Source of the DNA: Halieaceae bacterium
GTDB taxonomy: Bacteria; Pseudomonadota; Gammaproteobacteria; Pseudomonadales; Halieaceae
Assembly (NCBI GenBank): GCA_902623175.1
Contig: CACNSR010000012.1
Span: 1 to 64,000 of the forward strand
Direction: 5' to 3'
Length of the DNA stretch: 64,000 bases
Under the pieces are notes generated by a model that did not search any database, was not told the DNA's origin, and saw only the letters and a list, made by a program, of their open reading frames with translations. The position numbers and the translations under genes were made by a program. Positions 48,035 to 61,592 of the stretch are shown piece by piece. Position 1 is the first letter of the stretch, and each line of letters opens with the position of its first letter.

Positions 48035-48035
<1 letters not shown>
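47751..48035 (-). CDS. ftsB: Cell division protein FtsB
   Basis: A 94-residue bitopic divisome protein: one N-terminal helix (LIGGLLGLFLLLQYRLWF), then a coiled coil (ANRLQVQLEEAEAEKAELTARNEAL) and the conserved end (ARENLGLIKEGEVYYQFV). It would bridge FtsL and FtsQ. Its start overlaps the eno stop by one base; the eno-ftsB-ispD order is conserved in this class. Confidence 0.96.
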
Positions 48036-51951
<3,916 letters not shown>

Positions 51952-53257
51952 TCAAAGTGACGAAGAAAGGCGCCAAATGGGTCGCAAACCGGGGTCCGCT
52001 AAGGTGCCTTCGAGCGCTGTCGCCCCCGACAAAGGACCAGCAGGCAGCACCCATACAGGCCCTGTTTCTGACTTCAAAACAAGTAGATGGCGACGCCACC
52101 ACGGGGGAATTCTCATCTCTTGCAGCCACTTATTAGTTGATTTTTGAGGTCGGTTAAGCGGCGTTACCGACTCTGTGCGCCCACTGACGCTACCGGATAA
52201 TCGCGCGCCCGGAGCTAGCCCCGGACCGTCATCAGCTGGCTCCCAGTCAAGTCGCCCCCAGTCGCCCTCGGCTGACTCTCCTACCACAACCTTTTCGGGG
52301 AAGAGGCAATCCTCGACAGGCTCGCTGACGCTAACGATCCAGCCGCTCCAGGCGCGCAAGCAACCATCTCCCCAACGCAACTCGGGCAGACGATCCGATG
52401 CCGCGTCGAGTGCCTGCCTCGCCAGCTCGAGTAGCCGGCGTCGATCGGGCGAGTCGATATCAGACTCGCCTAACCACTGGTGGATCTGAGCCGCCAACTC
52501 CGCCACATCGACGGTCGGATCGATGACCAATGCTGCCTCGCCCATCGCGGTCTCGGTCCGTGGAAGCGGCAGTTGACTCAAACGTTGCTGCGCCATAGCC
52601 TGCAGTCCGGCTGCTCGCTGGATAGTCTCCCGGTATCCCGGCCAACGCTCTGCTATCGAAGGCAAGATAGTCTGTCGCAGATAATTGCGATCCTGTTCGG
52701 TCTGAAGATTGGAGGGGTCGGTCACGTACTCAAGTCCCGCAGCCTCAACCGCACCGCGCAGAGCGTCTGAAGGCGTATTAAGCAACGGCCGGAAAATCCG
52801 TCCCGCGCCGCAGGCCCGCTCTCTGGGAATACCGGACAAACCCCGCGGACCGGCGCCGCGCAGCAGACGCAAAAGTACCGTCTCCACCATGTCATCGGCG
52901 TGATGCGCGGTGAAGAGAATATCGCCCTCGGCCAATACACCCTCAAAGGCCAGGTATCTCTCGCGGCGTGCATCGGCTTCCACCCCGCGACCGCTGGGCT
53001 CGATGTTGCACACATTGATGTGCAACGGCACGTCTAGGCTGTCGGCGTGTCGCTGACAGAGGTCGCTCCAATCCCCCGCAGCAGCATTCAAACCATGGTT
53101 AACGTGAATGGCGAGCAGGGGGGGGGCCTGATAACGCATCGCGATAAGCCGCCAGCGCATAAAGTAACGCGACACTGTCTGCGCCGCCAGAGAGTGCCAC
53201 CCACCAGTGGGGCGCTTCTAACAGTGCATCAGGAAAGGGGTTCAGGATCTCGCGCAC
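51952..53257 (-). CDS. tilS: tRNA(Ile)-lysidine synthase TilS, split by a +1 frameshift
   Basis: Makes lysidine at the wobble base of tRNA-Ile(CAU), normally essential. The track ORF begins only after the catalytic P-loop. Reading upstream in the neighbouring frame from a GTG at 53257 gives VREILNPFPDALLEAP and then the PP-loop ALSGGADSVALLYALA. The two frames meet at a run of nine C (minus strand; 53126-53118); with eight C the protein would be continuous (...LSGPPLLAIHVNHGLN). The downstream frame has HHADDMVETVLLRLLRG and a C-terminal TilS domain. The break is likely a homopolymer call error, or a slippage-prone tract. Confidence 0.9.
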
Positions 53258-53274
53258 GTCGCGTGAACCGACAC

Positions 53275-54222
53275 TCAGTTACCGTAGGACATCAGCCTTC
53301 GGTAACGTGCCTCAAGCAGGGTATCGGTATCCATTGCAGACAGCCGATCCACCTGATCCAATAAGTGCCCCCTCAATCGCCTCGCCATCTCAATTGGGTC
53401 GCGGTGCGCACCACCGAGCGGCTCCGGGATCGTCGCGTCGACAATGCCCAATTCCTCGAGCTTTGAGGACGTCACGCCCATGGCCGCCGCGGCATCCGGG
53501 GCAAACTCGGAGCTCTTCCAGATGATGTTGGCGCAGCCCTCAGGAGAGATCACAAAGTAAGTGGCGTACTGCAGCATGGCAAGATGGTCGCCCACCCCGA
53601 TGCCAAGCGCACCGCCCGATGAACCCTCACCAATCACGATACAAATCAAAGGGGTTTTCAGACGCGACATCACCGCCAGGTTTTGGGCAATCGCCTCACT
53701 GATGCCACGCTCCTCTGAATCTATGCCAGGGTAGGCCCCAGGTGTGTCGATCAAGGTGACCACCGGCATTTTGAAGCGCTCTGCCATCTCCATTAGGCGC
53801 ATCGCTTTGCGGTAGCCCTCGGGCTTGGGCATACCGAAATTACGGTAGACCTTATCTTTGACCGCACGGCCTTTTTCCTGACCGATCACCATGACCGGGC
53901 GCCCGTCGAGGCGGGCAATACCCCCCACAATCGCCTTGTCATCGGCAAAGTGGCGATCGCCATGTAATTCATCAAATTCGGTGAAGATTTCAGGGATGTA
54001 GTCGAGGGAGTACGGCCGTTGAGGGTGCCGGGCCACGCGCACAATGTCCCAGGCGCTTAGATCCGTATAAATCTTCTCGGTCAGCGCGGTCGATTTCTCC
54101 CGCAGGCGGTCAATCTCGTCGCCCAGATTCAGATCGGCACCGTCGCCCACGCCCTGCAGTTCCTCAATCTTCATTTCGAGTTCTGCAATCGGTTGCTCAA
54201 AGTCAAGATAGTTTGGATTCAT
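53275..54222 (-). CDS. accA: Acetyl-CoA carboxylase carboxyltransferase subunit alpha
   Basis: Forms the biotin carboxyltransferase with AccD in malonyl-CoA synthesis; 315 residues from the ATG at 54222 ([16 protein letters not shown]). Conserved blocks include [42 protein letters not shown] and [11 protein letters not shown]. It precedes tilS, an order known from Gammaproteobacteria. Confidence 0.98.
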   Translation of the reverse strand: MNPNYLDFEQPIAELEMKIEELQGVGDGADLNLGDEIDRLREKSTALTEKIYTDLSAWDIVRVARHPQRPYSLDYIPEIFTEFDELHGDRHFADDKAIVGGIARLDGRPVMVIGQEKGRAVKDKVYRNFGMPKPEGYRKAMRLMEMAERFKMPVVTLIDTPGAYPGIDSEERGISEAIAQNLAVMSRLKTPLICIVIGEGSSGGALGIGVGDHLAMLQYATYFVISPEGCANIIWKSSEFAPDAAAAMGVTSSKLEELGIVDATIPEPLGGAHRDPIEMARRLRGHLLDQVDRLSAMDTDTLLEARYRRLMSYGN

Positions 54223-54340
54223 AGTGTTACCCCATACCAACGCGGGTGGTAGGTTGAATCGAGCGACGGAGTCTACAAAGGGAGCGGGCCTGCGTCACGC
54301 CCACTGTTAAAAAGTCAGGTATCTGGTTACCCTGCCGGCC

Positions 54341-55342
54341 ATGATCGACCTCGGCCATAGTCCACATCGCCCGCCACCGCGCCTGATTCTCGCCCCCATG
54401 GAGGGGGTCGTTGACGCGGTCATGCGTGAGCAGCTCACCGCCATTGGCGGTTACGAGCGCTGCGTGACCGAATTCGTGCGAGTGTCTCAGACTGTCCTCC
54501 CGAAGCGGGTTTTTTTTCGTTATGCCCCTGAACTGCGACAAGGCGGACTCACTTCTTCAGGCACCCCTGTCTACCTTCAACTCTTGGGCTCGAACCCCGA
54601 GCTGATGGCCGCTAACGCGGCGCGTGCAGCCTCGCTTGGCGCACCAGGTATTGATCTGAATTTCGGCTGCCCTGCAAAAACCGTCAATCGATCGCAGGGC
54701 GGTGCTGTGTTGTTACGCTCCCCCCAACTCATCAGATCGATCTGCGAACAGGTGCGCGACAGGGTGCCCGAAAGCACACCGGTTACGGCAAAGATCCGTC
54801 TGGGCTATGACAGCGACGAACGCTTTGAGGAGATCCTAAACGTGCTGTCGGGCGTTGCCCTCTCAGAGATCACCATCCATGCCCGCACTAAACGACAGGG
54901 CTATCGTCCCCCCGCGCACTGGCATCAGCTTAGACAAGCCCACCTGACGCTCCCCTACCCCGTCATCGCCAATGGCGAGCTCTGGACGCCCGCCGATGTG
55001 GCACGTTGCGCCGAAATCAGCGGCTGCGATGCTTTCATGCTCGCCCGAGGCGCGCTTTGCCGCCCGGATTTCGGGGCCGCGATCGTGGCGGCTCATCGAG
55101 GCGAGGTGGGCCCGGCATTCAGCTGGCCTGAGGCACAGCAGCTACTAGTGACGTTTTTGGCCCGTAACCGTGCGCTTTACGACCCACGCTACGCGGTCAA
55201 TCCGGTGAAGCAGTGGCTCGTCTACCTGAAGGTTTACTACCCACAGGCGGCCGCCTTGTTCAGCGAGGTCAAAAGGATCACCGACCCCGACGATATGGCA
55301 CTGGCCCTGCAAGGCCGATCAGCACTTTCGCGGGCCGCCTGA
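54341..55342 (+). CDS. dusC: tRNA-dihydrouridine synthase (DusC-like)
   Basis: Flavoenzyme reducing uridine in tRNA; 333 residues. FMN-barrel start LILAPMEGVVDAVMRE, the catalytic cysteine in DLNFGCPAKTVNRSQGGA, and FMN phosphate-binding ANGELWTP are visible. Length and the MEGV start suit DusC (tRNA U16) better than DusA or DusB; this subtype is inference. Confidence 0.92.
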   Translation: MIDLGHSPHRPPPRLILAPMEGVVDAVMREQLTAIGGYERCVTEFVRVSQTVLPKRVFFRYAPELRQGGLTSSGTPVYLQLLGSNPELMAANAARAASLGAPGIDLNFGCPAKTVNRSQGGAVLLRSPQLIRSICEQVRDRVPESTPVTAKIRLGYDSDERFEEILNVLSGVALSEITIHARTKRQGYRPPAHWHQLRQAHLTLPYPVIANGELWTPADVARCAEISGCDAFMLARGALCRPDFGAAIVAAHRGEVGPAFSWPEAQQLLVTFLARNRALYDPRYAVNPVKQWLVYLKVYYPQAAALFSEVKRITDPDDMALALQGRSALSRAA

Positions 55343-55393
55343 TCACTATCGACAAACACGCGCTGCGAAGATATGCCCTGAGGACACGAAACG

Positions 55394-56935
55394 ATGACCA
55401 CCCTGGCTGAAGAAAACCAAACCGACCTGTGGGGCCACCCCCGCGGGTTATACATCTGCTTCGCCACGGAACTGTGGGAGCGTTTCTCCTTCTACGGCAT
55501 GAAGTATCTGTTGCTCCTATATCTCACCAAGTACCACCTGTTCTCCGACGCGGCAGGTTTAGGTGTATTGGGCAGCTACGCCTCCCTCGTTTATGCTATG
55601 CCCGTGCTGGGCGGCCTCATTGCCGACCGGTTTATAGGTATGCGCAAAGCGGTCACGTTTGGCGGCTTGCTGCTTGTCGCCGGGCACCTCGGCATGGCGT
55701 TTGAGGGCGAGGCAGCCCGTCAAACGGCGGCCGGTATCGTCCGCGACGATCAGGCGCTGTCGCTCTTCTATCTCTCACTGGCGTTGATCGTGGTCGGGGT
55801 CGGATTTCTCAAACCCAATATTTCGACGGTGGTCGGCAAGCTCTACCCCGAGGGTGACCCCCGCCGCGACGCGGGCTTCACGATTTTCTACATGGGCATC
55901 AACATAGGTGCCTTCAGCGCGACGTTGCTCTGCGGTTGGCTGGGTGAAGTTTATGGCTGGTCCTGGGGCTTTGGCGCGGCGGGTGTTGGCATGTTGCTCG
56001 GCCTCATCGTTTTCCAGTGGGGGCAAAGCACCCTCATGGGCCACGGCGAGCCCGAACACCCGGAGCGGCTCACGCAAGGCGCTGGTATCCCCGGGTTGAA
56101 TATCGAGCAGGCCATTTACGCGGGCAGTTTCCTCATGGTGGCCGTGGTCTGGCAGCTGGTGCAACTGGCCGACATAGTGGGAACGCTGCTGGACGTACTG
56201 TCGCTGACGGTGTTCGCGGGTCTGGGGTGGTTTTTGCTGTTTCGCTGCACAAAGGTTGAACGCGACCGAATGTTTGTCCTGATTCTGCTGACCCTCTCAA
56301 CGGTGATTTTCTGGGCGCTGTTCGAGCAAGGTGCTGGCTCCATGACACTTTACGCAGACCGCGTCACGGACAAGACGCTGTTTGGCACGACCTTCACCGC
56401 CGCGCAATTCGGCGCCGCCAATGCCTTCTTCATTTTCTCTCTGGCACCGCTCTTTGCCATGCTCTGGATCCGCCTCGGGCGGCGAGGCTGGGAACCCGGC
56501 ACGCCGGTGAAGTTTTCCCTCGGCATCGCTCAGGCGGGTCTGGGTTTTGGCGCGCTGGTCTATGGTGCACAGTTCCCCGATCAGACAGGCGTGGTCTCGG
56601 CCTGGTGGCTCATCTTGGCTTACCTGCTTCATACCACGGGTGAGCTGTGCCTGAGCCCGGTAGGCCTGTCGGCGGTCACCAAACTCGCGGTCCCGTCGGT
56701 GGTCGGTGTAATGATGGGCACCTGGTTTTTGGCGTCAGCCTACTCCTCCTACGTCGCCGCGCAAATCGCCACCATCGCTGCCCGCCCCGCCGACGAGGCA
56801 AGTCTCGACCTCACCGATGCACTATCGGGCTACACCGAATTGTTTAGTCAGTTGCTCACGATCGGTGTAGCTGGCGGCGCGGTGTTACTGGTGCTGTCGC
56901 CGGTGCTGAAGCGCATGATGCACGGCGTGCGATAA
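55394..56935 (+). CDS. POT-family proton-dependent oligopeptide transporter
   Basis: A 513-residue carrier of di- and tripeptides, with about 14 helices. The proton-coupling motif ExxER-F-YG is seen as ELWERFSFYGM, and PTR2 signatures are GFLKPNISTVVGKLY and FYMGINIGAF. C-terminal block GELCLSPVGLSAVTKLA is also typical. It starts 51 bp after the Dus gene and could share its transcript. Confidence 0.96.
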   Translation: MTTLAEENQTDLWGHPRGLYICFATELWERFSFYGMKYLLLLYLTKYHLFSDAAGLGVLGSYASLVYAMPVLGGLIADRFIGMRKAVTFGGLLLVAGHLGMAFEGEAARQTAAGIVRDDQALSLFYLSLALIVVGVGFLKPNISTVVGKLYPEGDPRRDAGFTIFYMGINIGAFSATLLCGWLGEVYGWSWGFGAAGVGMLLGLIVFQWGQSTLMGHGEPEHPERLTQGAGIPGLNIEQAIYAGSFLMVAVVWQLVQLADIVGTLLDVLSLTVFAGLGWFLLFRCTKVERDRMFVLILLTLSTVIFWALFEQGAGSMTLYADRVTDKTLFGTTFTAAQFGAANAFFIFSLAPLFAMLWIRLGRRGWEPGTPVKFSLGIAQAGLGFGALVYGAQFPDQTGVVSAWWLILAYLLHTTGELCLSPVGLSAVTKLAVPSVVGVMMGTWFLASAYSSYVAAQIATIAARPADEASLDLTDALSGYTELFSQLLTIGVAGGAVLLVLSPVLKRMMHGVR

Positions 56936-57070
56936 ATCAAATCTAGGCAGGCCGCTGTTCATGGACACACCGATGGACGCACCGATCTGCAAAGAAGTAC
57001 CAGCCTCTGCCTGCCGGAAAGCCCTGCAGACTTGCTACTCTTCGCGGGTCATTAAACGCGGAAAAATCAG

Positions 57071-58264
57071 ATGTCAGATCGGCGATTTGAGATTGTGCTG
57101 TACGGCGCGACCGGTTTTACCGGCAAACTGGTGGCAGAGTATCTAGCTGAGGCGCACCCAGATCTCAAGTGGGCTATTGCAGGACGCAGCCAGCAAAAAC
57201 TAGACGAAGTTCGGCAAGTGGTAAATCTGCCGGAGTTGCCCATGATCACGGCTGACAGCGCCGATCCTGCCTCACTGACTGCCATGGCCGAGCAAGCCAC
57301 TGCGCTAATTAGCACAGTGGGACCCTATGCGAAGTACGGCACACCCGTCCTCGAAGCTTGCGCGACCGAGGGCACTCACTATTGCGACCTCACTGGCGAA
57401 GCACAGTGGATGGCGGAAGTGTATGAGCAGATCGACCCGATCGCTAAGGACAGTGGTGCGCGGCTTGTGCACTGCTGCGGGTTCGATTCGATCCCCTCAG
57501 ACCTATCCGTGTTCTTCCTGCAGAACCATTTCAAGGAACGCTTCGGCAGATACGCCACCCATGTAACCGGCCGCATGGGCCGAGCCTCGGGGGGCGTCAG
57601 CGGTGGCACAGTCGCAAGCCTGATGTATGTTGCGGAGCAGGCTTCCAAAGACCCGGTAATCAAGGAGCGGGTCATGGATCCCTACGCGCTCTATCCTGCC
57701 GGCCTGGATAAGGGATTGGATGGCCCAGATCAGGCGGGTATCTCCTGGGACGACAACTTCGAGTCCTGGACAGGCCCATTTGTCATGGCGGCCATCAATA
57801 CTAAAGTGGTTAGACGCTCCCACGCCCTCGCGGGCCTGCCCTACGGCGAAGACTTCCGCTACGACGAGTCCCAGCTGTGCTCGAGCCGCGCCAAGGCGTT
57901 GTTGAGCGCGGGAGGCTTGGGCGCGGTGATGGCGGGAACCTTTTTCTCTCCGACCCGGGCGCTCCTGAAAAAAGTGCTGCCCGAACCCGGTGAGGGACCT
58001 AACGAGACCACCCGCAACAATGGTTTTTTTGAGTTTTGGGCGCATGGCACCGACAACGATAATCAACTGCGCGTCAAAGTAGCGGGGCAGCGCGACCCGG
58101 GCTATGGAGCTACCTCGCGCATGCTGGCGCAAGCGGGCCTTTGCCTCGCGCGGGATGAGCTTTCTGTAGGCGGCGGCATTTGGACCACTGCCAGCGCTAT
58201 GGGAGACCCGCTTCTGGCGCGCCTAGCTCAGGTTGATATCCACTTCTCAGTGGTTGAGGACTGA
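57071..58264 (+). CDS. Saccharopine-dehydrogenase-like oxidoreductase
   Basis: A 397-residue protein with an N-terminal NAD(P) Rossmann site (IVLYGATGFTGKLVAEYL) and the trans-acting enoyl-reductase/saccharopine-dehydrogenase NAD-binding layout (HYCDLTGEAQWM, HCCGFDSIPSDLSVF). Relatives in mycobacteria reduce lipid intermediates; eukaryotic SCCPDH is also related. Here the substrate is unknown. Single gene. Confidence 0.9.
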   Translation: MSDRRFEIVLYGATGFTGKLVAEYLAEAHPDLKWAIAGRSQQKLDEVRQVVNLPELPMITADSADPASLTAMAEQATALISTVGPYAKYGTPVLEACATEGTHYCDLTGEAQWMAEVYEQIDPIAKDSGARLVHCCGFDSIPSDLSVFFLQNHFKERFGRYATHVTGRMGRASGGVSGGTVASLMYVAEQASKDPVIKERVMDPYALYPAGLDKGLDGPDQAGISWDDNFESWTGPFVMAAINTKVVRRSHALAGLPYGEDFRYDESQLCSSRAKALLSAGGLGAVMAGTFFSPTRALLKKVLPEPGEGPNETTRNNGFFEFWAHGTDNDNQLRVKVAGQRDPGYGATSRMLAQAGLCLARDELSVGGGIWTTASAMGDPLLARLAQVDIHFSVVED

Positions 58265-58475
58265 TCCGAATCACTTGAGGGTGGGATCGCATCGCAAAAA
58301 AGTAGCCGGAGGGCGGCTCGTATTTAAACTTCTCTCCGCCTAGCTTGGCTTCCTTCACCAAACCACACTTAGCTATGGTAAATGTCGCCATGCCGCTAAG
58401 GGTATTGTATTGCTCATCGCCCGCGTTGACTTTAAGGAATCTTGATCCACGTATATCACCCTTGATCCACGAATA
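58265..58475 (-). other. Spacer with a possible gene remnant
   Basis: On the minus strand, a frame from a TGA near 58476 reads GDIRGSRFLKVNAGDEQYN, then through an ATG at 58391 to FTIAKCGLVKEAKLGGEKF and on into the antisense of the upstream gene. It is protein-like but has no ribosome site and its end overlaps the 3' end of the saccharopine-type gene. A remnant or a diverged small gene; unrecognised. Confidence 0.3.
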
Positions 58476-58480
58476 TCACC
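58441..58480. repeat. 20-bp tandem duplication
   Basis: CTTGATCCACGTATATCACC is followed directly by CTTGATCCACGAATATCACC, one base different. The second copy runs into the stop of the SDR gene at 58476. It appears to be a recent small duplication. Confidence 0.9.
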
Positions 58481-59207
58481 AGGGGATGCTCTCACCCCGC
58501 CAGTCGAGATACGAGAGCTCACCATCCGCCTCAAGGCTAGCAAGCACTGTGTCGAGCGCCTTAGCTGCCCGCGCAGGTGAGAACAGTTTTTCCGGTGCGA
58601 CGTTGGCCTGAAAAGGCTGGGACAACGGGGTATCTACCGTACCGGGGTGGTAGGCCATGATCTTGGCGGCAGGGTTGACTCGCCGCATCTCCAGCGCCGC
58701 ACAGCGCAGCATCATATTTAGCGCCGCCTTGCTGCCGCGATAGCTGTACCACCCGCCGAGACCGTTATCGCCGATGCTACCCACTCGAGCTGACAGCACC
58801 GCAATACGCGGCGCTGCGCTGCGCTTGAGAACGGGTGCCAGCGAAGCCAACACCCGCATCGGCAGAAACGTATTGATCTCGAATACCTGCTCCATCGCAC
58901 TCGTTTTCAGCTGATTGAGTGCCCGCTCCGGCCGATAGCCCTCCCCCTGCAAGACTCCGTTACAGATGACCAGTCGGCTGATATCCGCTGACTGTTCCTG
59001 CAATTGAATAGCAAGCGCCGCCAGCGCGGCCTCACTGTAGTCACACTGGTGAGTCTGCACGCCGAGCTGCTCAACCACCGCGAGTGAGTCCGCTGATCGC
59101 GCGACCGCAAGAATCCGCTGCGCGCCCTCGCCAGACCATATCTCGATCAGTGCGCGCCCGATCGCGCTTCCGGCGCCGATCACTATATCCAGACTGATGC
59201 TGCTCAT
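58476..59207 (-). CDS. Short-chain dehydrogenase (C-factor-like)
   Basis: A 243-residue SDR from the ATG at 59207 (MSSISLDIVIGAGSAIGRAL). It has a compact cofactor loop (GAGSAIG), catalytic serine in VLSARVGSIGDN and Y-x3-K in YRGSKAALNMM. The pattern SARVGSI...YSYRGSKAALN is that of the CsgA/C-factor group. Its substrate is unknown. Confidence 0.88.
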   Translation of the reverse strand: MSSISLDIVIGAGSAIGRALIEIWSGEGAQRILAVARSADSLAVVEQLGVQTHQCDYSEAALAALAIQLQEQSADISRLVICNGVLQGEGYRPERALNQLKTSAMEQVFEINTFLPMRVLASLAPVLKRSAAPRIAVLSARVGSIGDNGLGGWYSYRGSKAALNMMLRCAALEMRRVNPAAKIMAYHPGTVDTPLSQPFQANVAPEKLFSPARAAKALDTVLASLEADGELSYLDWRGESIPW

Positions 59208-59283
59208 TGCCCTTACCTCATCCGACACCCAACCTAATTAGGTTAGGCTGTTCTCTTCTTCTTACGACAGGACGGGCCGCCAG

Positions 59284-60174
59284 ATGACTTCACCGCACCG
59301 CATCGCTTTCATTGGATTAGGTGCCATGGGCTACCCCATGGCCGGTCACCTGGCGCGCGCAGGGCATGAGGTAACCGTCTTCAACCGCACCATCGGCCGC
59401 GCCGAGGCGTGGCAACGCGACTACGGCGGCCACGTTGCGCCAACACCGGCAGCCGCGGCAAAGGACCAAGACGCCGTGATGTTGTGCGTGGGCAACGACG
59501 ATGATGTGCGCGAAGTCGTCATCGGTGAGCACGGCGCGATCTCATCAATGCGCGAAGGCGCGCTCCTTGTTGACCACACCACCACCTCAGAGGCTCTTGC
59601 TAAGTCAATGGCAACCTCGGCCAATCAGTCGGGTGTGGCATTCCTCGATGCGCCCGTTTCAGGAGGACAAATCGGCGCGGAAAATGGCGCATTGACGGTC
59701 ATGGTAGGCGCTCAAGAGCATGCCTTCATTGAGGCTGTGCCGCTGATTGAGTGCTACGCCAAAAGCGTTCGGCGTATGGGGCCGGTCGGCGCCGGGCAGC
59801 TAACCAAAATGGTCAACCAAATCTGCATAGCGGGGCTACTACAAGGATTATCTGAAGGCATTCACTTTGCCGAGCGCGCCGGGCTTGATGTCCCGGCCGC
59901 CATAGAGGTCATTGCGCAGGGGGCGGCACAGTCATGGCAGATGAATAACCGCGCCGAGACCATGATCAGGGGTGAGTTCGACTTTGGCTTCGCGGTTGAC
60001 TGGATGCGCAAGGACTTGGGCATCGCAATTGAGACCGCTCGGTCGGTAGGGGCCGAGGTGCCTGTCACCCAATTGGTCGATACCTTTTATGCGGACGTAC
60101 AAGGGCTCGGAGGACATCGGTGGGACACCTCGAGCCTGATTCAGCGGCTGCGCGCTAGTGAGGCCAATCGCTAA
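59284..60174 (+). CDS. 3-hydroxyisobutyrate-dehydrogenase-family oxidoreductase
   Basis: A 296-residue beta-hydroxyacid dehydrogenase: NAD site FIGLGAMGYPMAGHLARAG, substrate loop DAPVSGGQIGAENGALTVMVG, and catalytic lysine in GQLTKMVNQICIA. It could act on 3-hydroxyisobutyrate, tartronate semialdehyde or succinic semialdehyde; the sequence does not decide. It is divergent from the SDR at 58476. Confidence 0.93.
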   Translation: MTSPHRIAFIGLGAMGYPMAGHLARAGHEVTVFNRTIGRAEAWQRDYGGHVAPTPAAAAKDQDAVMLCVGNDDDVREVVIGEHGAISSMREGALLVDHTTTSEALAKSMATSANQSGVAFLDAPVSGGQIGAENGALTVMVGAQEHAFIEAVPLIECYAKSVRRMGPVGAGQLTKMVNQICIAGLLQGLSEGIHFAERAGLDVPAAIEVIAQGAAQSWQMNNRAETMIRGEFDFGFAVDWMRKDLGIAIETARSVGAEVPVTQLVDTFYADVQGLGGHRWDTSSLIQRLRASEANR

Positions 60175-60252
60175 GACTCCGCGGCGACTTCTTGTATTGT
60201 GGGTTAAACTGCAGCCAACGCCACCTCGTCGACTAAAACCCCCAGCGCAACC

Positions 60253-61032
60253 TTACATCGCGCCGGGAAACGCGCCGCCATCGAGCAGGATGTTCTGGCC
60301 AATCACAAAGCCTGCCTTCTCCGAGCACAGCCAGGCGCAGGCAGCGCCAAATTCGTCAGCGGTGCCAAAACGGCCGGCAGGTACGGTGGCGGTGCGCGCC
60401 TCGCGTGCCTCAGCCTCGGACGTGCCCCGTGCCGACGCGTCGACCTGATCAAGCATCGCGAGCCGGTCGGTGTCATGTAACCCGGGTAAGAGGTTGTTGA
60501 TCGTGACGCCACTGCCCGCGACCTGCCGTGACACTCCCGCCACGTAGCCCGTAAGACCGGAACGTGCGGTATTGGAGAGTCCAAGCACGGGTATCGGCGC
60601 CTTCACGGCTACGCTGGTGATATTAACGATCCGGCCCCAGCCGCGCTCCATCATGCTGGGCAGCAGCGCCTTGATCAGTGCGATAGGCGTTAACAAATTC
60701 GCATCAAAGGCAGCAATAAAATCATCGCGATCCCAGTCGGTCCACATGCCAGGCGGCGGGCCGCCCGCATTGGTTACCAGAATATCGACGTCACCTGCCA
60801 CTGCGAGCACCGCCGACTGACCCGCCTCACTCGTGATATCTGCGGCGATCGTCTTCACCGCAACGCCGTGGGCGTCCTGTATTGAGGCTGCGGTCGCCTC
60901 CAGTGCCTCACTGCCCCGCGCATTCAAAACAAGATCGACGCCCTCTGCGGCAAGCGCTTCTGCGCACCCTTTTCCTAAACCCTTTGAGGAAGCGCATACC
61001 AGTGCAGTGCGTCCTTTAATACCGAGATCCAT
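60253..61032 (-). CDS. SDR-family protein with atypical active site
   Basis: A 259-residue SDR-fold protein, FabG-like, with cofactor loop CASSKGLGKG and NAGG motif (ILVTNAGGPPPG). Where Y-x3-K is expected it reads LGLSNTARSGLTG, so the catalytic Tyr and Lys are Ser/Asn and Arg. A group of 3-oxoacyl-ACP-reductase-like proteins shares this S-N-x2-R form. Catalysis by the usual mechanism is therefore doubtful. Confidence 0.88.
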   Translation of the reverse strand: MDLGIKGRTALVCASSKGLGKGCAEALAAEGVDLVLNARGSEALEATAASIQDAHGVAVKTIAADITSEAGQSAVLAVAGDVDILVTNAGGPPPGMWTDWDRDDFIAAFDANLLTPIALIKALLPSMMERGWGRIVNITSVAVKAPIPVLGLSNTARSGLTGYVAGVSRQVAGSGVTINNLLPGLHDTDRLAMLDQVDASARGTSEAEAREARTATVPAGRFGTADEFGAACAWLCSEKAGFVIGQNILLDGGAFPGAM

Positions 61033-61136
61033 AAGCGGCGACTCCTGTAAACTCAGGCCGATTATCCGCTATCCGGCGGTCACTGTGCGAGTCGAAAAGC
61101 CAACCCACGTGATCCGAGTATCACCGGGAGACCAAT

Positions 61137-61583
61137 ATGTCCGCTAATCCTTTTTGGGAAGCCAAGTCGCTCGGCGCTATGACCGACGCAGAGTGGGAGT
61201 CACTGTGCGATGGCTGCGGGCAGTGCTGTCTTCACAAGCTGGTCAATGAGGACACCGCCGACGTGTTCTACACCCGGGTGGCCTGCCAACTGCTAGATGA
61301 CGAGACGGGTCGATGCACACGTTATACGACACGCCTTGTGGAAGTTGAAGACTGCCTCGACGTGCGTCGTATGAGTGCTGCTGAGCTGGCGTGGATGCCA
61401 CGAACCTGCGCCTACCGACGCCTGGCGGAGGGGGAGTCGCTCCCATGGTGGCACCCTCTGATAACAGGGGACCCGCAGTCGACCTCCAATGCCTGCATGG
61501 CCCTCTCGGGCAGAACGATCAGCGAGACCGCGGCCGATCTCGATCAACTGGAGGCCGAGATCATTGAGTGGGTCGATATCTGA
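61137..61583 (+). CDS. ycgN: YcgN/UPF0260 cysteine-cluster protein
   Basis: A 148-residue protein that begins FWEAKSLGAMTDAEWESLCDGCGQCCLHKL, with a second cysteine set (VACQLLDDETGRCTRY, CLDV, CAYR). The family is a putative metal- or Fe-S-binding cluster protein without known function. In several relatives it is near rnd and ycgL; here it is far from them. Confidence 0.94.
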   Translation: MSANPFWEAKSLGAMTDAEWESLCDGCGQCCLHKLVNEDTADVFYTRVACQLLDDETGRCTRYTTRLVEVEDCLDVRRMSAAELAWMPRTCAYRRLAEGESLPWWHPLITGDPQSTSNACMALSGRTISETAADLDQLEAEIIEWVDI

Positions 61584-61592
61584 GGGCGAGAA

